Assembly (NCBI RefSeq): GCF_015595025.1
Contig: NZ_JADNRL010000024.1
Coordinates: 229,499 to 293,498, forward strand
Length of the DNA stretch: 64,000 nucleotides
Direction: 5' to 3'
Origin: Halomonas sp. KAO
Lineage (GTDB): Bacteria; Pseudomonadota; Gammaproteobacteria; Pseudomonadales; Halomonadaceae
The notes under the pieces were generated by a model. It was not told the origin of the DNA. It ran no database searches and saw only the letters and a program-made list of their open reading frames with translations. Position numbers and translations under genes: made by a program. This document shows, piece after piece, positions 28,497-38,111 of the stretch (positions are counted from its first letter, which is position 1; each line of letters begins with the position of its first letter).

Positions 28497-29657
28497 ATGC
28501 AAGATGACAAGCAGCCATCACGCATCCTGACGTCACCCGGCGAGGCGATCTCCGATCGTCGCGAGCCCGACCGTCGCCGTTTCCTCAAGGCCGCCGCCGT
28601 CGGTTCCGCCGCCGCCGTGGCGGCGCCCTGGATCGGCAATGTCCAGGCCCAGGAGGGCATCCGCATCCGCATGCAGTCCTCGTGGCAGCCTGGCACCGTC
28701 GGCTATCGCACCTTCGAGGCCTGGGCCAAGGGCGTGGTCGAGTCCACCAGCGGTGAGGTCAATATCGAGCCCTTTCCCGCCGGTGCCGTTGCCGGGGCCT
28801 TCGAGGTCGCCGACGCCGTGCGCAATGGCGTGCTCGATGGCCAGAACTGGTTCACCGTCTACTGGCCGGGCAAGATGCCGGCGGGTGTCTTCCTTACCGC
28901 CTACCCCATGGGGCTCTCTCTGCCCCACCAGTGGGACATGATGTTCGGCGCCTATGGCGGCCTGGATATTGCCAAGGATCTCTATCGCAAGCAGGGCCAG
29001 GAGCTGCTGGGCTATGTCCACCACGACCTCAACCTGATCCACTCCAAGGTGCCGCTGCGCAGCTTCGATGACTTCGACGGCATCAAGATCCGCATGCCCG
29101 GCGGGATCGTCGCCGAGACCTTTGCCGCCATGGGCGCGCGTACCACCCTGCTGCCGGGCTCGGAGGTCTACCCGGCACTCGAGAAGGGCACCATCGATGC
29201 CGCCGACTTCACTGGTGCCGCGGTCAACTACGAGCTGGGGTTCTGGCAGGTGGCCGACTACATCATCATGGGGCCGCCCTCCACCCCCTGCCTGCACCAG
29301 TCCGTCGACCTCATGGATATCGCCGTCAATCGCCGCGTCTTCGAGCGCATGTCCTCCCAGACTCAGGACCTGATGCATGACCTGGTCGCCGCCTACTCCC
29401 GCGAGCACTATGCGGCCATTCAGAAGGCCAATGCCGAGGCCTGGCCCAAGTACCGCGAGAAGGGCGTGGAGATCATCCACCTGACCGAAGAGGACGCCAC
29501 CCGCTTCCGCGAGGTGGCGATCCCGCTGTGGTTCAAGTGGGCCAACAAGGACCCGGATGCCGCCCGCCTGTTCAAGGCGCACCTCGACACCATGATGGAT
29601 CCCGCGGTGGCGCTGATCACGCCCGAGGACATCAAGGACTACGAGCTCAACGTCTGA
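28497..29657 (+). CDS. TRAP transporter periplasmic substrate-binding protein (DctP family)
   Basis: This 386-residue protein has a twin-arginine signal (RRRFLKAAAVGSAAAVAAP, residues about 21-40), so it is exported folded. The mature part has the DctP fold with IKIRMPGGIVAETFAAMGARTTLLPGSEVYPALEKGTIDAADF, where the conserved Arg of IRMPG normally clamps a carboxylate. It looks like the TakP/alpha-keto-acid branch, so a 2-oxo or hydroxy acid is a likely solute. The fused permease gene follows after 139 nt. A GntR-type operator lies about 280 nt upstream. Confidence 0.88.
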   Translation: MQDDKQPSRILTSPGEAISDRREPDRRRFLKAAAVGSAAAVAAPWIGNVQAQEGIRIRMQSSWQPGTVGYRTFEAWAKGVVESTSGEVNIEPFPAGAVAGAFEVADAVRNGVLDGQNWFTVYWPGKMPAGVFLTAYPMGLSLPHQWDMMFGAYGGLDIAKDLYRKQGQELLGYVHHDLNLIHSKVPLRSFDDFDGIKIRMPGGIVAETFAAMGARTTLLPGSEVYPALEKGTIDAADFTGAAVNYELGFWQVADYIIMGPPSTPCLHQSVDLMDIAVNRRVFERMSSQTQDLMHDLVAAYSREHYAAIQKANAEAWPKYREKGVEIIHLTEEDATRFREVAIPLWFKWANKDPDAARLFKAHLDTMMDPAVALITPEDIKDYELNV

Positions 29658-29796
29658 CCCACCGGCTCGGCCAGGCCGGGGGCTGCGTCTCAGCAGTCGC
29701 AGCCCCCGGCCCCGGGCATATCGCTCAACCCCGCATCTGCCGGGTCCATGATCCGTCGCTCTCGCCGGGAGGTGATGGCATCGCGGAGGAGTCTCA

Positions 29797-31995
29797 ATGA
29801 ATCTAGAGATCAACTTTATCCTGCCCCACTGGCTCTACTGGTCGGTGCTGATCTTCCTGCCGCTGGTGGTCATGTTCTTCGTCGATCGCAGCTTCCGCCG
29901 CGGTGGCCGCATCGATGGTGGCGAGGTCGCCGAGGTGCCGGCCGGTGAGGAGGTGGCGGTCGGCTATCAGCCTCCCGGCAACCTCCTTACCCTCGCCATC
30001 GATCGCGGGTCCGGCTTCTTCGGCCGCTACGTGGCCTACTGGTCGCTGATCGCGCCCTTCGTGTTCGCCTATGAAGTGCTGATGCGCTACGCCTTCAACT
30101 CGCCGACCAACTGGGCCCACGAGTCGATGACCCTGATGTTCGGCATGCAGTACCTGATGGCCGGCGCCTTCGCCCTGCGCGAGGGGGGCCATGTGCGCGT
30201 GGATATCCTCTACCAGCGCGCGCGGCCGTTGACCAAGGCGTCCCTGGACCTGCTGACCTCGGTATTCTTCTTTATCTTCACCGTGGCCCTGCTGGTCACC
30301 GGCTGGAAGTTCTTCTCCCAGTCGGTGAGCGACCGCCTCTTCTTCGGCGCGAGCTATGCCAACGAGGTCTCCTTTACCGAGTGGGCGGTGCAGTACTATC
30401 CGGTGAAGTTCATGCTCTTCTTCGGGGCGCTGCTGCTGCTGCTGCAGGGCATCGCTCAGCTGATCCGTGACGTCCAGGCGTTTCGGTATCATCGCGCAAG
30501 GGAGCGCCAGGGGCGCGGCTTCGCCCAGCTGCTGGTGGTGCTTGGCGTGCTGCTGGCCGCCTGGGTCCTGTTCGAGATGGTCAATATCGCCGTCACCGAC
30601 TACGAGAGCCTGGCCGGTAGTCTCGAGAACAGCCTGAGTCGGCTGGGCATCGGCGGCCTGACCCTGCTGATGTTCGGCACCCTGATGGTGGTGCTGGTGG
30701 CGGGCCTGCCGCTGGCCTTTGTCACCGGTGGCCTGGGGGTGGCCTTCCTCTATCTGGTCGGCGACCAGGCCATGCTCAACCTGATGCCCTCGCGCATCTT
30801 CCCGATGATGACCAACTATCAGCTCTCCGCCATTCCGCTGTTCATCTTCATGGCATCGGTGCTGGAGAAGGCGGGCATCATCGAGGAGCTGTTCGATGTC
30901 GTCTACAAGTGGATGGGCGGGCTCAAGGCGGGCCTGGCCATCGCCACGGTCATCGCCTCGACGCTGCTGGCCGCCATGGTCGGCGTGATCGGCGCGGCGG
31001 TGGTGACCATGGGGCTGATCGCCCTGCCGGCGATGCTCAAGCGCCACTACGACCCCGAGATCGCCATCGGCTCGATCATGGCCGGTGGCACCCTGGGCAT
31101 CCTGATTCCCCCCTCGATCCTGGCCATCATCTACGGTGTCATCGCCCAGCAGTCGGTGGGGGAGCTCTACCTCGGCTCGCTTCTCCCCGGCCTGCTGCTC
31201 GCCTTCATGTATGGCTTCTACTGCTGGATGCGCGGCACCCTGAACGTCAAGATGGCGCCGCCGATGCCGGTCGAGGACCGGGTCGACATGGGCGAGAAGC
31301 TGCGCCTGCTGCGCAATATGCTGGCGCCCATCGTGCTGGTGGTGCTGGTGCTGGGCATCATCTTCACCGGCATCGCGACGCCGGTGGAGGCGGCGGGCAT
31401 CGGTACCTTCGGCGCCCTGGTGGTGGCCGCGATGCACAAGCGTCTGACATGGCCCAACCTGCATGCCGCCTGCATGACCACGCTGGTGGCGTCGGCCATG
31501 GTGATGTGGATCATCTTCGGTGCCAGCATCTTCGTCGGGTTCTATATCCTGCAGGGGGGGCAGACCTTCGTGCAGGAGCTGATCTCCGGTGCCGGCCTCG
31601 GCCCCTATGCGGTGCTGGCGCTGATGATGGTGCTGCTGGTCGCGCTGGGGATGTTCCTCGACTGGGTGGGCATCCTGCTGCTGGCGGTGCCGATCTTCGT
31701 GCCGCTGATCAAGGGGCTCACCTTCGACGGGGTATTCGGGTTACCGGGTGTGGACCCCGCCGATGTCTCGCTATGGTTCGGCGTCATCTACCTGGTCAAT
31801 ATGCAGATGTCCTTTCTCAGCCCGCCCTTCGGCTATGCGCTCTTCTATATCAAGGGGGTCTGCCCGCCACATATCACCATGGCGCAGATCTTCCGCTCCT
31901 CCTTCCCGTTCCTGGCACTGCAGGCACTGGGCCTGCTGCTGGTGATCCTGTTTCCGGCGTTGGTCACCTGGCTGCCCAACCTGGCATACGGCTGA
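29797..31995 (+). CDS. TRAP transporter fused permease (DctQ-DctM)
   Basis: This 732-residue protein joins the small and large TRAP permeases in one chain. Residues 1-240 are DctQ-like with four to five membrane segments. Residues 265-730 are DctM-like with about twelve segments and the conserved blocks IPLFIFMASVLEKAGI and GGTLGILIPPSILAIIYGVIA. It drives uptake with a sodium gradient together with the preceding binding protein. A ggagg ribosome binding site precedes the ATG, and a hairpin terminator follows. Confidence 0.9.
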   Translation: MNLEINFILPHWLYWSVLIFLPLVVMFFVDRSFRRGGRIDGGEVAEVPAGEEVAVGYQPPGNLLTLAIDRGSGFFGRYVAYWSLIAPFVFAYEVLMRYAFNSPTNWAHESMTLMFGMQYLMAGAFALREGGHVRVDILYQRARPLTKASLDLLTSVFFFIFTVALLVTGWKFFSQSVSDRLFFGASYANEVSFTEWAVQYYPVKFMLFFGALLLLLQGIAQLIRDVQAFRYHRARERQGRGFAQLLVVLGVLLAAWVLFEMVNIAVTDYESLAGSLENSLSRLGIGGLTLLMFGTLMVVLVAGLPLAFVTGGLGVAFLYLVGDQAMLNLMPSRIFPMMTNYQLSAIPLFIFMASVLEKAGIIEELFDVVYKWMGGLKAGLAIATVIASTLLAAMVGVIGAAVVTMGLIALPAMLKRHYDPEIAIGSIMAGGTLGILIPPSILAIIYGVIAQQSVGELYLGSLLPGLLLAFMYGFYCWMRGTLNVKMAPPMPVEDRVDMGEKLRLLRNMLAPIVLVVLVLGIIFTGIATPVEAAGIGTFGALVVAAMHKRLTWPNLHAACMTTLVASAMVMWIIFGASIFVGFYILQGGQTFVQELISGAGLGPYAVLALMMVLLVALGMFLDWVGILLLAVPIFVPLIKGLTFDGVFGLPGVDPADVSLWFGVIYLVNMQMSFLSPPFGYALFYIKGVCPPHITMAQIFRSSFPFLALQALGLLLVILFPALVTWLPNLAYG

Positions 31996-32014
31996 AGAGG
32001 AGATGTTCACGAGC

Positions 32015-32040
32015 AGGGCGCCTGCGGGCGCCTTGTTACA
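32015..32040 (+). terminator. Terminator after the TRAP operon
   Basis: A ggcgcc / ggcgcc stem extended by two further pairs around a tgcg loop is followed by ttgtt. It lies 20 nt after the permease stop codon. Confidence 0.6.
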
Positions 32041-32075
32041 TTCCCACACAAAACGATCTGAACTCCTCCGGACAC

Positions 32076-32128
32076 GGGGGCGTCACAGGGGGGCACACAC
32101 ATTTTGACGTATCCTTGTGACGTCCCCC
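32076..32128 (+). promoter_or_regulatory. Long hairpin just before the ribosome binding site of the DUF4168 gene
   Basis: A left arm at 32076-32090 (gggggcgtcacaggg) can pair with a right arm at 32113-32128 (ending gtgacgtccccc) with one bulged base. The right arm ends 3 nt before the ggagg at 32131-32134, so it could affect translation start or be a protein-binding site. Confidence 0.4.
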
Positions 32129-32139
32129 TGGAGGTATCT

Positions 32140-32526
32140 ATGAAACGCATGACTGCCCTGTTCTCCGCCGCCCTGCTCAGTGCCGGCCTGATGTCGGCCA
32201 CGGCGCATGCCCAAGAGGACACTGCAGCCAATGCCTCAACGTCGGCCGAGGCCTCGGTTCAGGCCCAGGACTTCTCCGATGCCCAGCTCCAGCAGTTCGC
32301 CGATGCCTCGCAGGAGATCGCCGTGCTGTCTCAGGAGTACACCGAGCGTCTGCAGGCCGCCGAGGGTGAAGAGGCGCAGCAGCAGGTTCGTGTCGAGGCC
32401 AACGAGGAGATGGTCAGCGTGGTGGAAGAGAGCGGCCTCGAGGTCGACACCTTCAACGCCATCGGCCAGGCCATCCAGCAGGATCCCGAGCTGATGCAGC
32501 GTGTTCAGGAGATGGCGCAGTCGTAA
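32140..32526 (+). CDS. DUF4168-domain secreted protein
   Basis: This 128-residue protein has a Sec signal peptide (MKRMTALFSAALLSAGLMSATAHA). The mature part is short, helical and acidic with QDFSDAQLQQFADASQEI and FNAIGQAIQQDPELMQRVQ, the pattern of DUF4168, a periplasmic or secreted family of unknown function. The start was placed at 32140 because ggagg stands 5 nt upstream and the signal peptide begins there. It is a single-gene unit after the TRAP terminator. Confidence 0.82.
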   Translation: MKRMTALFSAALLSAGLMSATAHAQEDTAANASTSAEASVQAQDFSDAQLQQFADASQEIAVLSQEYTERLQAAEGEEAQQQVRVEANEEMVSVVEESGLEVDTFNAIGQAIQQDPELMQRVQEMAQS

Positions 32527-32679
32527 GGCTTGCCCGACTCCCCGCCGGCTCCCATCGGCATTGACGGCCACCCTCCGGGGTGGCCGTTTTCATGATACGC
32601 CAGGCATGGCGCACCTGGCCGCGCTCGAAAGGGCCGTTGTCGAGGCCGATGGTATGCGAGTCGATTCTGGGCCGCATGG

Positions 32680-33285
32680 TCATCTTGCCCGCCGGCGCTG
32701 CAGCGCGATGGCCAGCAAATGTGAGGGCAGATACAGCACGATCGGCCAGCCGATCATCAGGCCTAGCAGATAAACGAGCGGATCGAGCAGGGCCTGAGGC
32801 TGGCCGAAGAGTCCATGCACCCAATTGATATTGCGCGCCGGCTCGGTGAGCAACAGGGTCAAGGGCAGTACCAGCCAGGTCAGGGCCGTCTGCAGCCAGA
32901 GGCCGCGTCGATCATAGCCCAGCCTGATCAGCGCATAGCTGGTCACCACCGGCAGCACCACATGGAAGAGCGAAAGCAGGCGAAAGGAGAGCGCCACCTG
33001 GGCATCGAACATGTATTCGGTGCCGCCGATGGGGTGAACGCCGAACAGCAAGGCCCCGCCCACATCCAGGCTCCACAGGATGCCCACCACCAGCACCGCG
33101 AGCCACTGGGCCGACATCAACAGACGACTCTCGGCCCACAGCGCGACGAGAATCAGCAGGCTGGCCAGATCGCACAGCCACAGGAAATTCTGCCAGCCCA
33201 CCTTGGCGAAATAGGTCGGTGCCCAGATGGCGATCCACAGGGTGAAGGCGAGCTTGAGCCAGAGGGGAAGGCGGTGTGATGACAT
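32680..33285 (-). CDS. Hypothetical membrane protein
   Basis: This 201-residue protein has about six hydrophobic segments and a short basic C-terminus (QRRRAR). The block TYFAKVGWQNFLWLCDLASLLILVALWAESRLLMSAQWLAVLVVG is likely conserved, and similar membrane-associated proteins of about 200 residues occur in many proteobacteria, but no function is known to me. It stands alone, convergent with the DUF4168 gene and divergent from the CBS protein at 33573. Confidence 0.7.
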   Translation of the reverse strand: MSSHRLPLWLKLAFTLWIAIWAPTYFAKVGWQNFLWLCDLASLLILVALWAESRLLMSAQWLAVLVVGILWSLDVGGALLFGVHPIGGTEYMFDAQVALSFRLLSLFHVVLPVVTSYALIRLGYDRRGLWLQTALTWLVLPLTLLLTEPARNINWVHGLFGQPQALLDPLVYLLGLMIGWPIVLYLPSHLLAIALQRRRAR

Positions 33286-33572
33286 GGCGACCTCATCGTG
33301 AATCGAAGACGCTTGATCGGCTACGCAAGCCCCACCCGGCGCAATCCGTCGAGCCAGTGTGCGCCTTCGGTGCTCAGGCGCAAGAGCAATGCCCGATAGG
33401 CCAGGCCAAGCAACTAGATGCGATCACTCGGTTGGGGAATACCTTGCTACCGATAGTGTAGTTATCACGGCGCGATCGAGGTTGCAGCCTGATCAGAAGC
33501 AGAGGCTTGCTTTACAGCCTGTCGGCACTCTTACAGACTTGCCGGAAACCGCCTGACGAAGGGGAGAGACCC

Positions 33573-35486
33573 ATGGAAGTGGAATGGCTGGAGATACGCC
33601 AGCATATGGGGCAGTTTCCGCCCTTCGACGCCCTGTCCGACGAGCTGCTCGACGAGATCTCCAGCCAGGTCGAGGTTGCCTACTTCCAGGCCGGCAGCGA
33701 TATCCTGGTGCTCGACGAGGAGATCAGGGAGCTCGGCTATGTGCGCAGTGGCGCGGTGGAGGTCTATCGCCGCAACGGCAGTCTCCATAATCGCCTCGGC
33801 GAGGGCGATATCTTTGGGCACTTCAGCCTGCTGCGCAACTATCGGGTGCGCTTCCCCGCCCGGGCCCTGGAAGATAGCCTGATCTACTTCATCCCGGATG
33901 CCGTCTTCCAGCGCCTGTGCGAGCAGGATGACGACTTCGCCGACTTCGTCGAGGTGGAGCGTCCACGCCTCGAGACGGCGGTGGAGCAGCACAAGCAGCA
34001 GAACGACATGCTGATTACCCGGGTGCGCAAGCTGCTCAGCCGCTACCCGCTGATGCTGGAGGCCAGCACCACATTGCAGGAGGCGGCCAGCCAGATCACC
34101 GACTACGGCGCCTCGGCGGTGCTGGTGCTCGATGCTCCGGAGGAGAATTCGCGCTATGTGCTGCGTGACAGCGAAGAGCGCGACTGGCAGGTGAAGGGCA
34201 TCCTGACCGACAGCGACTTTCGCCGCACGGTGGCCGAGGGGCGCCCGCCAAGCACACCGATCGGCGATGTGGCGGGCAACAGGCTGGTAGCGGTTCAGTC
34301 CGGCGAGTCGGTGCATGAGGCGATGCTCACCATGCTGCGCAACAATATTCACCATCTGCCGGTGATGCATCGCCGCAGCCCGGTGGGGATCGTGCACCTC
34401 TCCGATATCATCCGTTACGAGACCCACTCCAGCCTCTATCTGGTCAGCAATATCTACAGCCAGTCCACGGTGGAGGGGCTGGCCCGGCTGGCGCCGGATG
34501 TGAAAGGCACCTTCGTGCGCATGGTCGAGGATGGTGCCGACTCGCGAATGATCGGCAGCGCGCTCTCCACCATCGCCCGCAGCTTCACGCGCCGCCTGCT
34601 GGAGCTGGCCGAGGAGGAGCTGGGGCCGCCGCCGGTGCCCTACTGCTATATGGCCATGGGCTCCATGGCACGCAATGAGCAGACCATGGTTACCGACCAG
34701 GACAACGCCCTGGTGCTGGCCGATGACTTCGATCCCGAGCGCCACGATGGCTACTTCATGGCGCTGGCCACGCGGGTCAGTGATGGACTCGCCGCCTGCG
34801 GCTATGCCTACTGCACCGGCGATATCATGGCCACCAACCCACGCTGGCGGCAGCCGCTGTCGGTATGGAAGGGTTACTTCCAGGACTGGATTCGTGACCC
34901 CACGCCCGAGCGGCTGCTGCACAGCTCGATCTTCTTCGATCTGGACGGGGTCTATGGCGAGCACCGGTTCGTGGAGCAGCTCCAGGATCTGGTCGCCACC
35001 CAGGCGCCCCACAGCAAGCTGTTCCTGGCGGCCATGGCCCGTAACGCCCTCAACCGCACCCCGCCCCTGGGGTTCTTCCGCACCTTCGTGATGGAGAAGG
35101 ATGGCAAGCACAACAACAGCATCAACCTGAAGCGACGCGGAACCGCACCGTTGACCGACCTGATCCGCGTTCACGCCCTGGCCTGCGGCTCCCACGCCCA
35201 GAACAGCTTCGAGCGCCTGGACGATATCAGCCATACCCAGCTGCTGCCGGATGGGGTAGGCGAGAAGCTGCGCCATGCGCTGGAGTTTCTGAGCATGACG
35301 CGGGTCCACCATCAGGTGATCGATGTTCAGGCCGAGCGTGAGCCGGACAACAATATCGAGCCGGAGAATATCAGCGACAGCGATCGGCACACCCTGAAGG
35401 ATGCCTTCCAGGTGTTGAGCAATGCCCAGAAGTTTCTCAAGTTCCGCTACCCCCTGCCGCCTGCCTCCCAGCGGCGGAGGCGGTAG
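33573..35486 (+). CDS. cNMP-binding/CBS/DUF294 nucleotidyltransferase-like protein
   Basis: This 637-residue cytoplasmic protein has four parts: a cyclic-nucleotide-binding-like domain (about 15-130), a pair of CBS domains (about 165-290; VKGILTDSDFRR and PVGIVHLSDIIRYE), a DUF294 nucleotidyltransferase-like domain with MAMGSMARNEQTMVTDQDNALV near residue 370, and a C-terminal helical substrate-binding domain. Such proteins are believed to signal through small-molecule binding, often beside sodium:solute symporters. The start at 33573 has a ggggagag site; an in-frame longer version begins in non-coding sequence. The exonuclease gene follows 2 nt later. Confidence 0.88.
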   Translation: MEVEWLEIRQHMGQFPPFDALSDELLDEISSQVEVAYFQAGSDILVLDEEIRELGYVRSGAVEVYRRNGSLHNRLGEGDIFGHFSLLRNYRVRFPARALEDSLIYFIPDAVFQRLCEQDDDFADFVEVERPRLETAVEQHKQQNDMLITRVRKLLSRYPLMLEASTTLQEAASQITDYGASAVLVLDAPEENSRYVLRDSEERDWQVKGILTDSDFRRTVAEGRPPSTPIGDVAGNRLVAVQSGESVHEAMLTMLRNNIHHLPVMHRRSPVGIVHLSDIIRYETHSSLYLVSNIYSQSTVEGLARLAPDVKGTFVRMVEDGADSRMIGSALSTIARSFTRRLLELAEEELGPPPVPYCYMAMGSMARNEQTMVTDQDNALVLADDFDPERHDGYFMALATRVSDGLAACGYAYCTGDIMATNPRWRQPLSVWKGYFQDWIRDPTPERLLHSSIFFDLDGVYGEHRFVEQLQDLVATQAPHSKLFLAAMARNALNRTPPLGFFRTFVMEKDGKHNNSINLKRRGTAPLTDLIRVHALACGSHAQNSFERLDDISHTQLLPDGVGEKLRHALEFLSMTRVHHQVIDVQAEREPDNNIEPENISDSDRHTLKDAFQVLSNAQKFLKFRYPLPPASQRRRR

Positions 35487-35488
35487 CC

Positions 35489-36208
35489 GTGATCTTCAGG
35501 GGGGTACGCCAACCCGCTCCGGGTTGGGCGGAGTATGTCGCCGACCGTGCCGGCCGCGTGCGCCATCCCTTGCTGGCCGACTACTATGCCGCCGGCTGCC
35601 CGGCGCCCGGTACCCCTATCGGCGAGGCGCCGCTGGTGGCGTTGGATATCGAGACCACCGGCCTCGACCCGCGGCGTCACGCCATCGTCAGCATCGGCGT
35701 GGTGCCCTTCAACCTGGCGCGTATTCCACTACGCGAGGCGCGATACTGGGTGCTGAAGCCGTATCGCGAGCTTACTCGGAGCTCGGTGACCCTGCACCGC
35801 ATCACCCATAGCGAGGTGGTCGATGCACCCGACCTGCAGGAGGTGCTGCCCGAGATGCTGGATGCCCTGAGAGGGCGCCTGGCGGTGGTGCACTACCGCC
35901 ATATCGAGCGCGGTTTCATCGATACGGCCGTGCGCCATCGGTGGGGGGAGGGGCTGCTCTATCCGGTGATCGACACCATGTCGCTGGAGGCACGGCTGCA
36001 CCGTCAGTCGCTGTGGGCACGTTTCCGGCGCTGGCTGGGGCGGCCGCCGGTCTCCATTCGCCTCAATGCCAGTCGTGAGCGCTATGGCCTGCCAGCCTAC
36101 CAGGGGCATCATGCACTGGTGGATGCGCTGGCCACGGCCGAGCTGTTTCAGGCCCAGGTGGCCAGCCGCTTCTCGGCCGAGACGCCGGTGGGCGAGCTGT
36201 GGAGTTGA
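35489..36208 (+). CDS. 3'-5' exonuclease, DNA polymerase III epsilon (DnaQ)-like
   Basis: This 239-residue protein is a DEDDh exonuclease: the ExoI motif is ALDIETTGLDPRRHAIVSIG (near residues 48-67), ExoII includes HYRHIERGFID, and ExoIII is HHALVDALATAELF near residue 210. It starts with GTG, 2 nt after the CBS/DUF294 gene, a pairing that is common in gammaproteobacteria. It is probably a stand-alone exonuclease rather than the replicative proofreading subunit. A strong hairpin follows. Confidence 0.85.
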   Translation: MIFRGVRQPAPGWAEYVADRAGRVRHPLLADYYAAGCPAPGTPIGEAPLVALDIETTGLDPRRHAIVSIGVVPFNLARIPLREARYWVLKPYRELTRSSVTLHRITHSEVVDAPDLQEVLPEMLDALRGRLAVVHYRHIERGFIDTAVRHRWGEGLLYPVIDTMSLEARLHRQSLWARFRRWLGRPPVSIRLNASRERYGLPAYQGHHALVDALATAELFQAQVASRFSAETPVGELWS

Positions 36209-36289
36209 GGAGTTAGACGCAGAAGCAGCAGAAGTCGGTGAGCCAGGCGCTGTGAGACCGGAGTCGAGACTGAGACGTTGGCCACAAAT

Positions 36290-36326
36290 GCAGAGAGGCG
36301 GCCCGTAGGCCGCCTCTCTGCGTCTT
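36290..36326. terminator. Bidirectional terminator between the exonuclease and BCCT genes
   Basis: A perfect 14-bp stem (36290-36303 with 36308-36321) around a cgta loop stands between two convergent genes. T-runs are weak on both sides, so efficiency is uncertain. Confidence 0.65.
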
Positions 36327-36365
36327 GGCGAGTCGTGTCGCTTACCGACTCACTGGTTTGTCGAC

Positions 36366-38039
36366 CTACTTGGCCTTGGGCTCGCTCATCAGCCCCTTGA
36401 CGATGGCGTAACAGCCCACCAGCAGCACCAGGGTGAAGGGCAGCCCGGTGGTCAGCGCCGCGGTCTGCAGGGCACCGAGGCCGCCGCCCAGCAGCAGGGC
36501 GATGGCGATGCCGCCTTCGATCAGCGCCCAGAACACGCGCTGGGGCTTGGGAGCATCGACCTTGCCGCCGGCCGTGATCGAGTCGATCACCAGCGAACCG
36601 GAGTCGGAGGAGGTGATGAAGAACACGATCACCAGCACGATACCGACGAAGGAGGTGATGGCGGTCAGCGGCAGGTACTCCAGCATGGTGAACAGCTGAA
36701 GCTCCAGCGCCGCGTTCTGCACCTCGGTGATGCCCTGGTTGATCACCTGATTGATGGCGGTGGTGCCGAAGGCGGTCATCCATACCACCGAGGCCAGGGT
36801 CGGGACCACCAGCACGGCGATCAGGAACTCACGCACGGTACGGCCACGGCTGACCCGGGCGATGAACATGCCGACGAAGGGCGACCACGCGATCCACCAG
36901 GCCCAGTAGAAGGCGGTCCAGCCCTGGGTGAAGTTGGCATCCTCACGTCCGAACGGCATGGCGAGGGCCGGCAGGTTCTTCACATAGCCCAGCAGGTTCT
37001 CGACCACCCCGGTGGCGATCATCAGCGTCGGGCCCACGGCGATCACGAACAGCAGCAGCAGCAGGGCGAGCGCCATGTTGAGCTGCGACAGGCGCTGCAC
37101 GCCCTTGTCGACACCCAGCATGATCGAGCCCAGGGCGACGAGGGTGATGCCCAGGATCAGCAGCACCAGGGTGAGGTTGGTATCGGGGATACCGAACAGA
37201 TAGTTGAGGCCGGCCGATGCCTGGGTGGCACCGAGCCCCAGCGAGGTGGCCAGGCCGAACAGCGTGGCGAAGACCGCCATGATATCGATCAGGTGACCCG
37301 GCCAGCCCCAGATACGCTCACCCAGAACCGGGTAGAAGATCGAGCGCATGGTCAGCGGCAGGCCCTTGTTGTAGGCGAAGATCGCCAGGGACAGGCCGAC
37401 GATGGCATAGGCGCCCCAGGGGTGCAGGCCCCAGTGGAAGATGGTGGCGGCCATGCTCAGCGACACGGCGCCGGCCTGGTCACCCTCGGCGCCGCCCAGC
37501 GGTGCCCAGTCGGTGCGCAGGCCATCCTCGCCCAGGCCGATGCCTCCCAGGGCGGTGCCAAAGTGGCCCAGCGGCTCCGACACGCCATAGAACATCAGGC
37601 CGATGCCCATGCCGGCGGCGAACAGCATGGCGAACCAGCCGGCGTAGCCGAAGTTCGGCTTGGCGTTGGCCCCGCCGATACGCACCTTGCCCAGAGGGGT
37701 GAAGATCAACACCAGCGCGAGTATCACGAAGACGTTGGCACCGAGCAGGAACACCCAGGTCAGCTTGGTGGTGAGGAAGCTGAACATGGCATCGAAGATC
37801 GGCTCCATCTGAGCCTGCATGGCCAGCGTCAGGATCACGAACAGCAGGATCACGACCGAAGAGACCATGAAGACCGTGCTGTGCAGATCCACGTCGACCC
37901 CTAGCGGGGACGCCTTGATATTGTCTTGACCGATCACGTAATCCGTGTCGATCAGGTTTGCCGGCCCTTCCGGGGCCGGAATCCCCTCGGAACCCTGCTG
38001 AGGCTCCCGGGGCTTGTCATCGTTGGTCGGATTGGCCAC
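36366..38039 (-). CDS. BCCT-family betaine/choline transporter (canonical)
   Basis: This 557-residue carrier has the 12-helix BCCT fold. The substrate box reads GWTAFYWAWWIAWSPFVGMF, which keeps the aromatic cage that binds quaternary ammonium groups, followed by ARVSRGRTVREF. It should import glycine betaine or a similar compatible solute with sodium. The start is GTG at 38039 with gggaga upstream. A universal stress protein gene lies just upstream in the same direction, a pairing reminiscent of TeaD regulating an osmolyte transporter in Halomonas elongata. Confidence 0.9.
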   Translation of the reverse strand: MANPTNDDKPREPQQGSEGIPAPEGPANLIDTDYVIGQDNIKASPLGVDVDLHSTVFMVSSVVILLFVILTLAMQAQMEPIFDAMFSFLTTKLTWVFLLGANVFVILALVLIFTPLGKVRIGGANAKPNFGYAGWFAMLFAAGMGIGLMFYGVSEPLGHFGTALGGIGLGEDGLRTDWAPLGGAEGDQAGAVSLSMAATIFHWGLHPWGAYAIVGLSLAIFAYNKGLPLTMRSIFYPVLGERIWGWPGHLIDIMAVFATLFGLATSLGLGATQASAGLNYLFGIPDTNLTLVLLILGITLVALGSIMLGVDKGVQRLSQLNMALALLLLLFVIAVGPTLMIATGVVENLLGYVKNLPALAMPFGREDANFTQGWTAFYWAWWIAWSPFVGMFIARVSRGRTVREFLIAVLVVPTLASVVWMTAFGTTAINQVINQGITEVQNAALELQLFTMLEYLPLTAITSFVGIVLVIVFFITSSDSGSLVIDSITAGGKVDAPKPQRVFWALIEGGIAIALLLGGGLGALQTAALTTGLPFTLVLLVGCYAIVKGLMSEPKAK

Positions 38040-38111
38040 GAGACATCTCCCTTGAGGTTAATGGTAAGCGCAGGTTCGAGTTATTGGTGTGCGCGAGTGG
38101 TAGTGACGTCG

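Noticed and set aside
29803-31464. 553-residue antisense open frame opposite the TRAP permease
   Set aside because: Extremely His/Gln-rich, no family pattern; the opposite strand is clearly DctQM.
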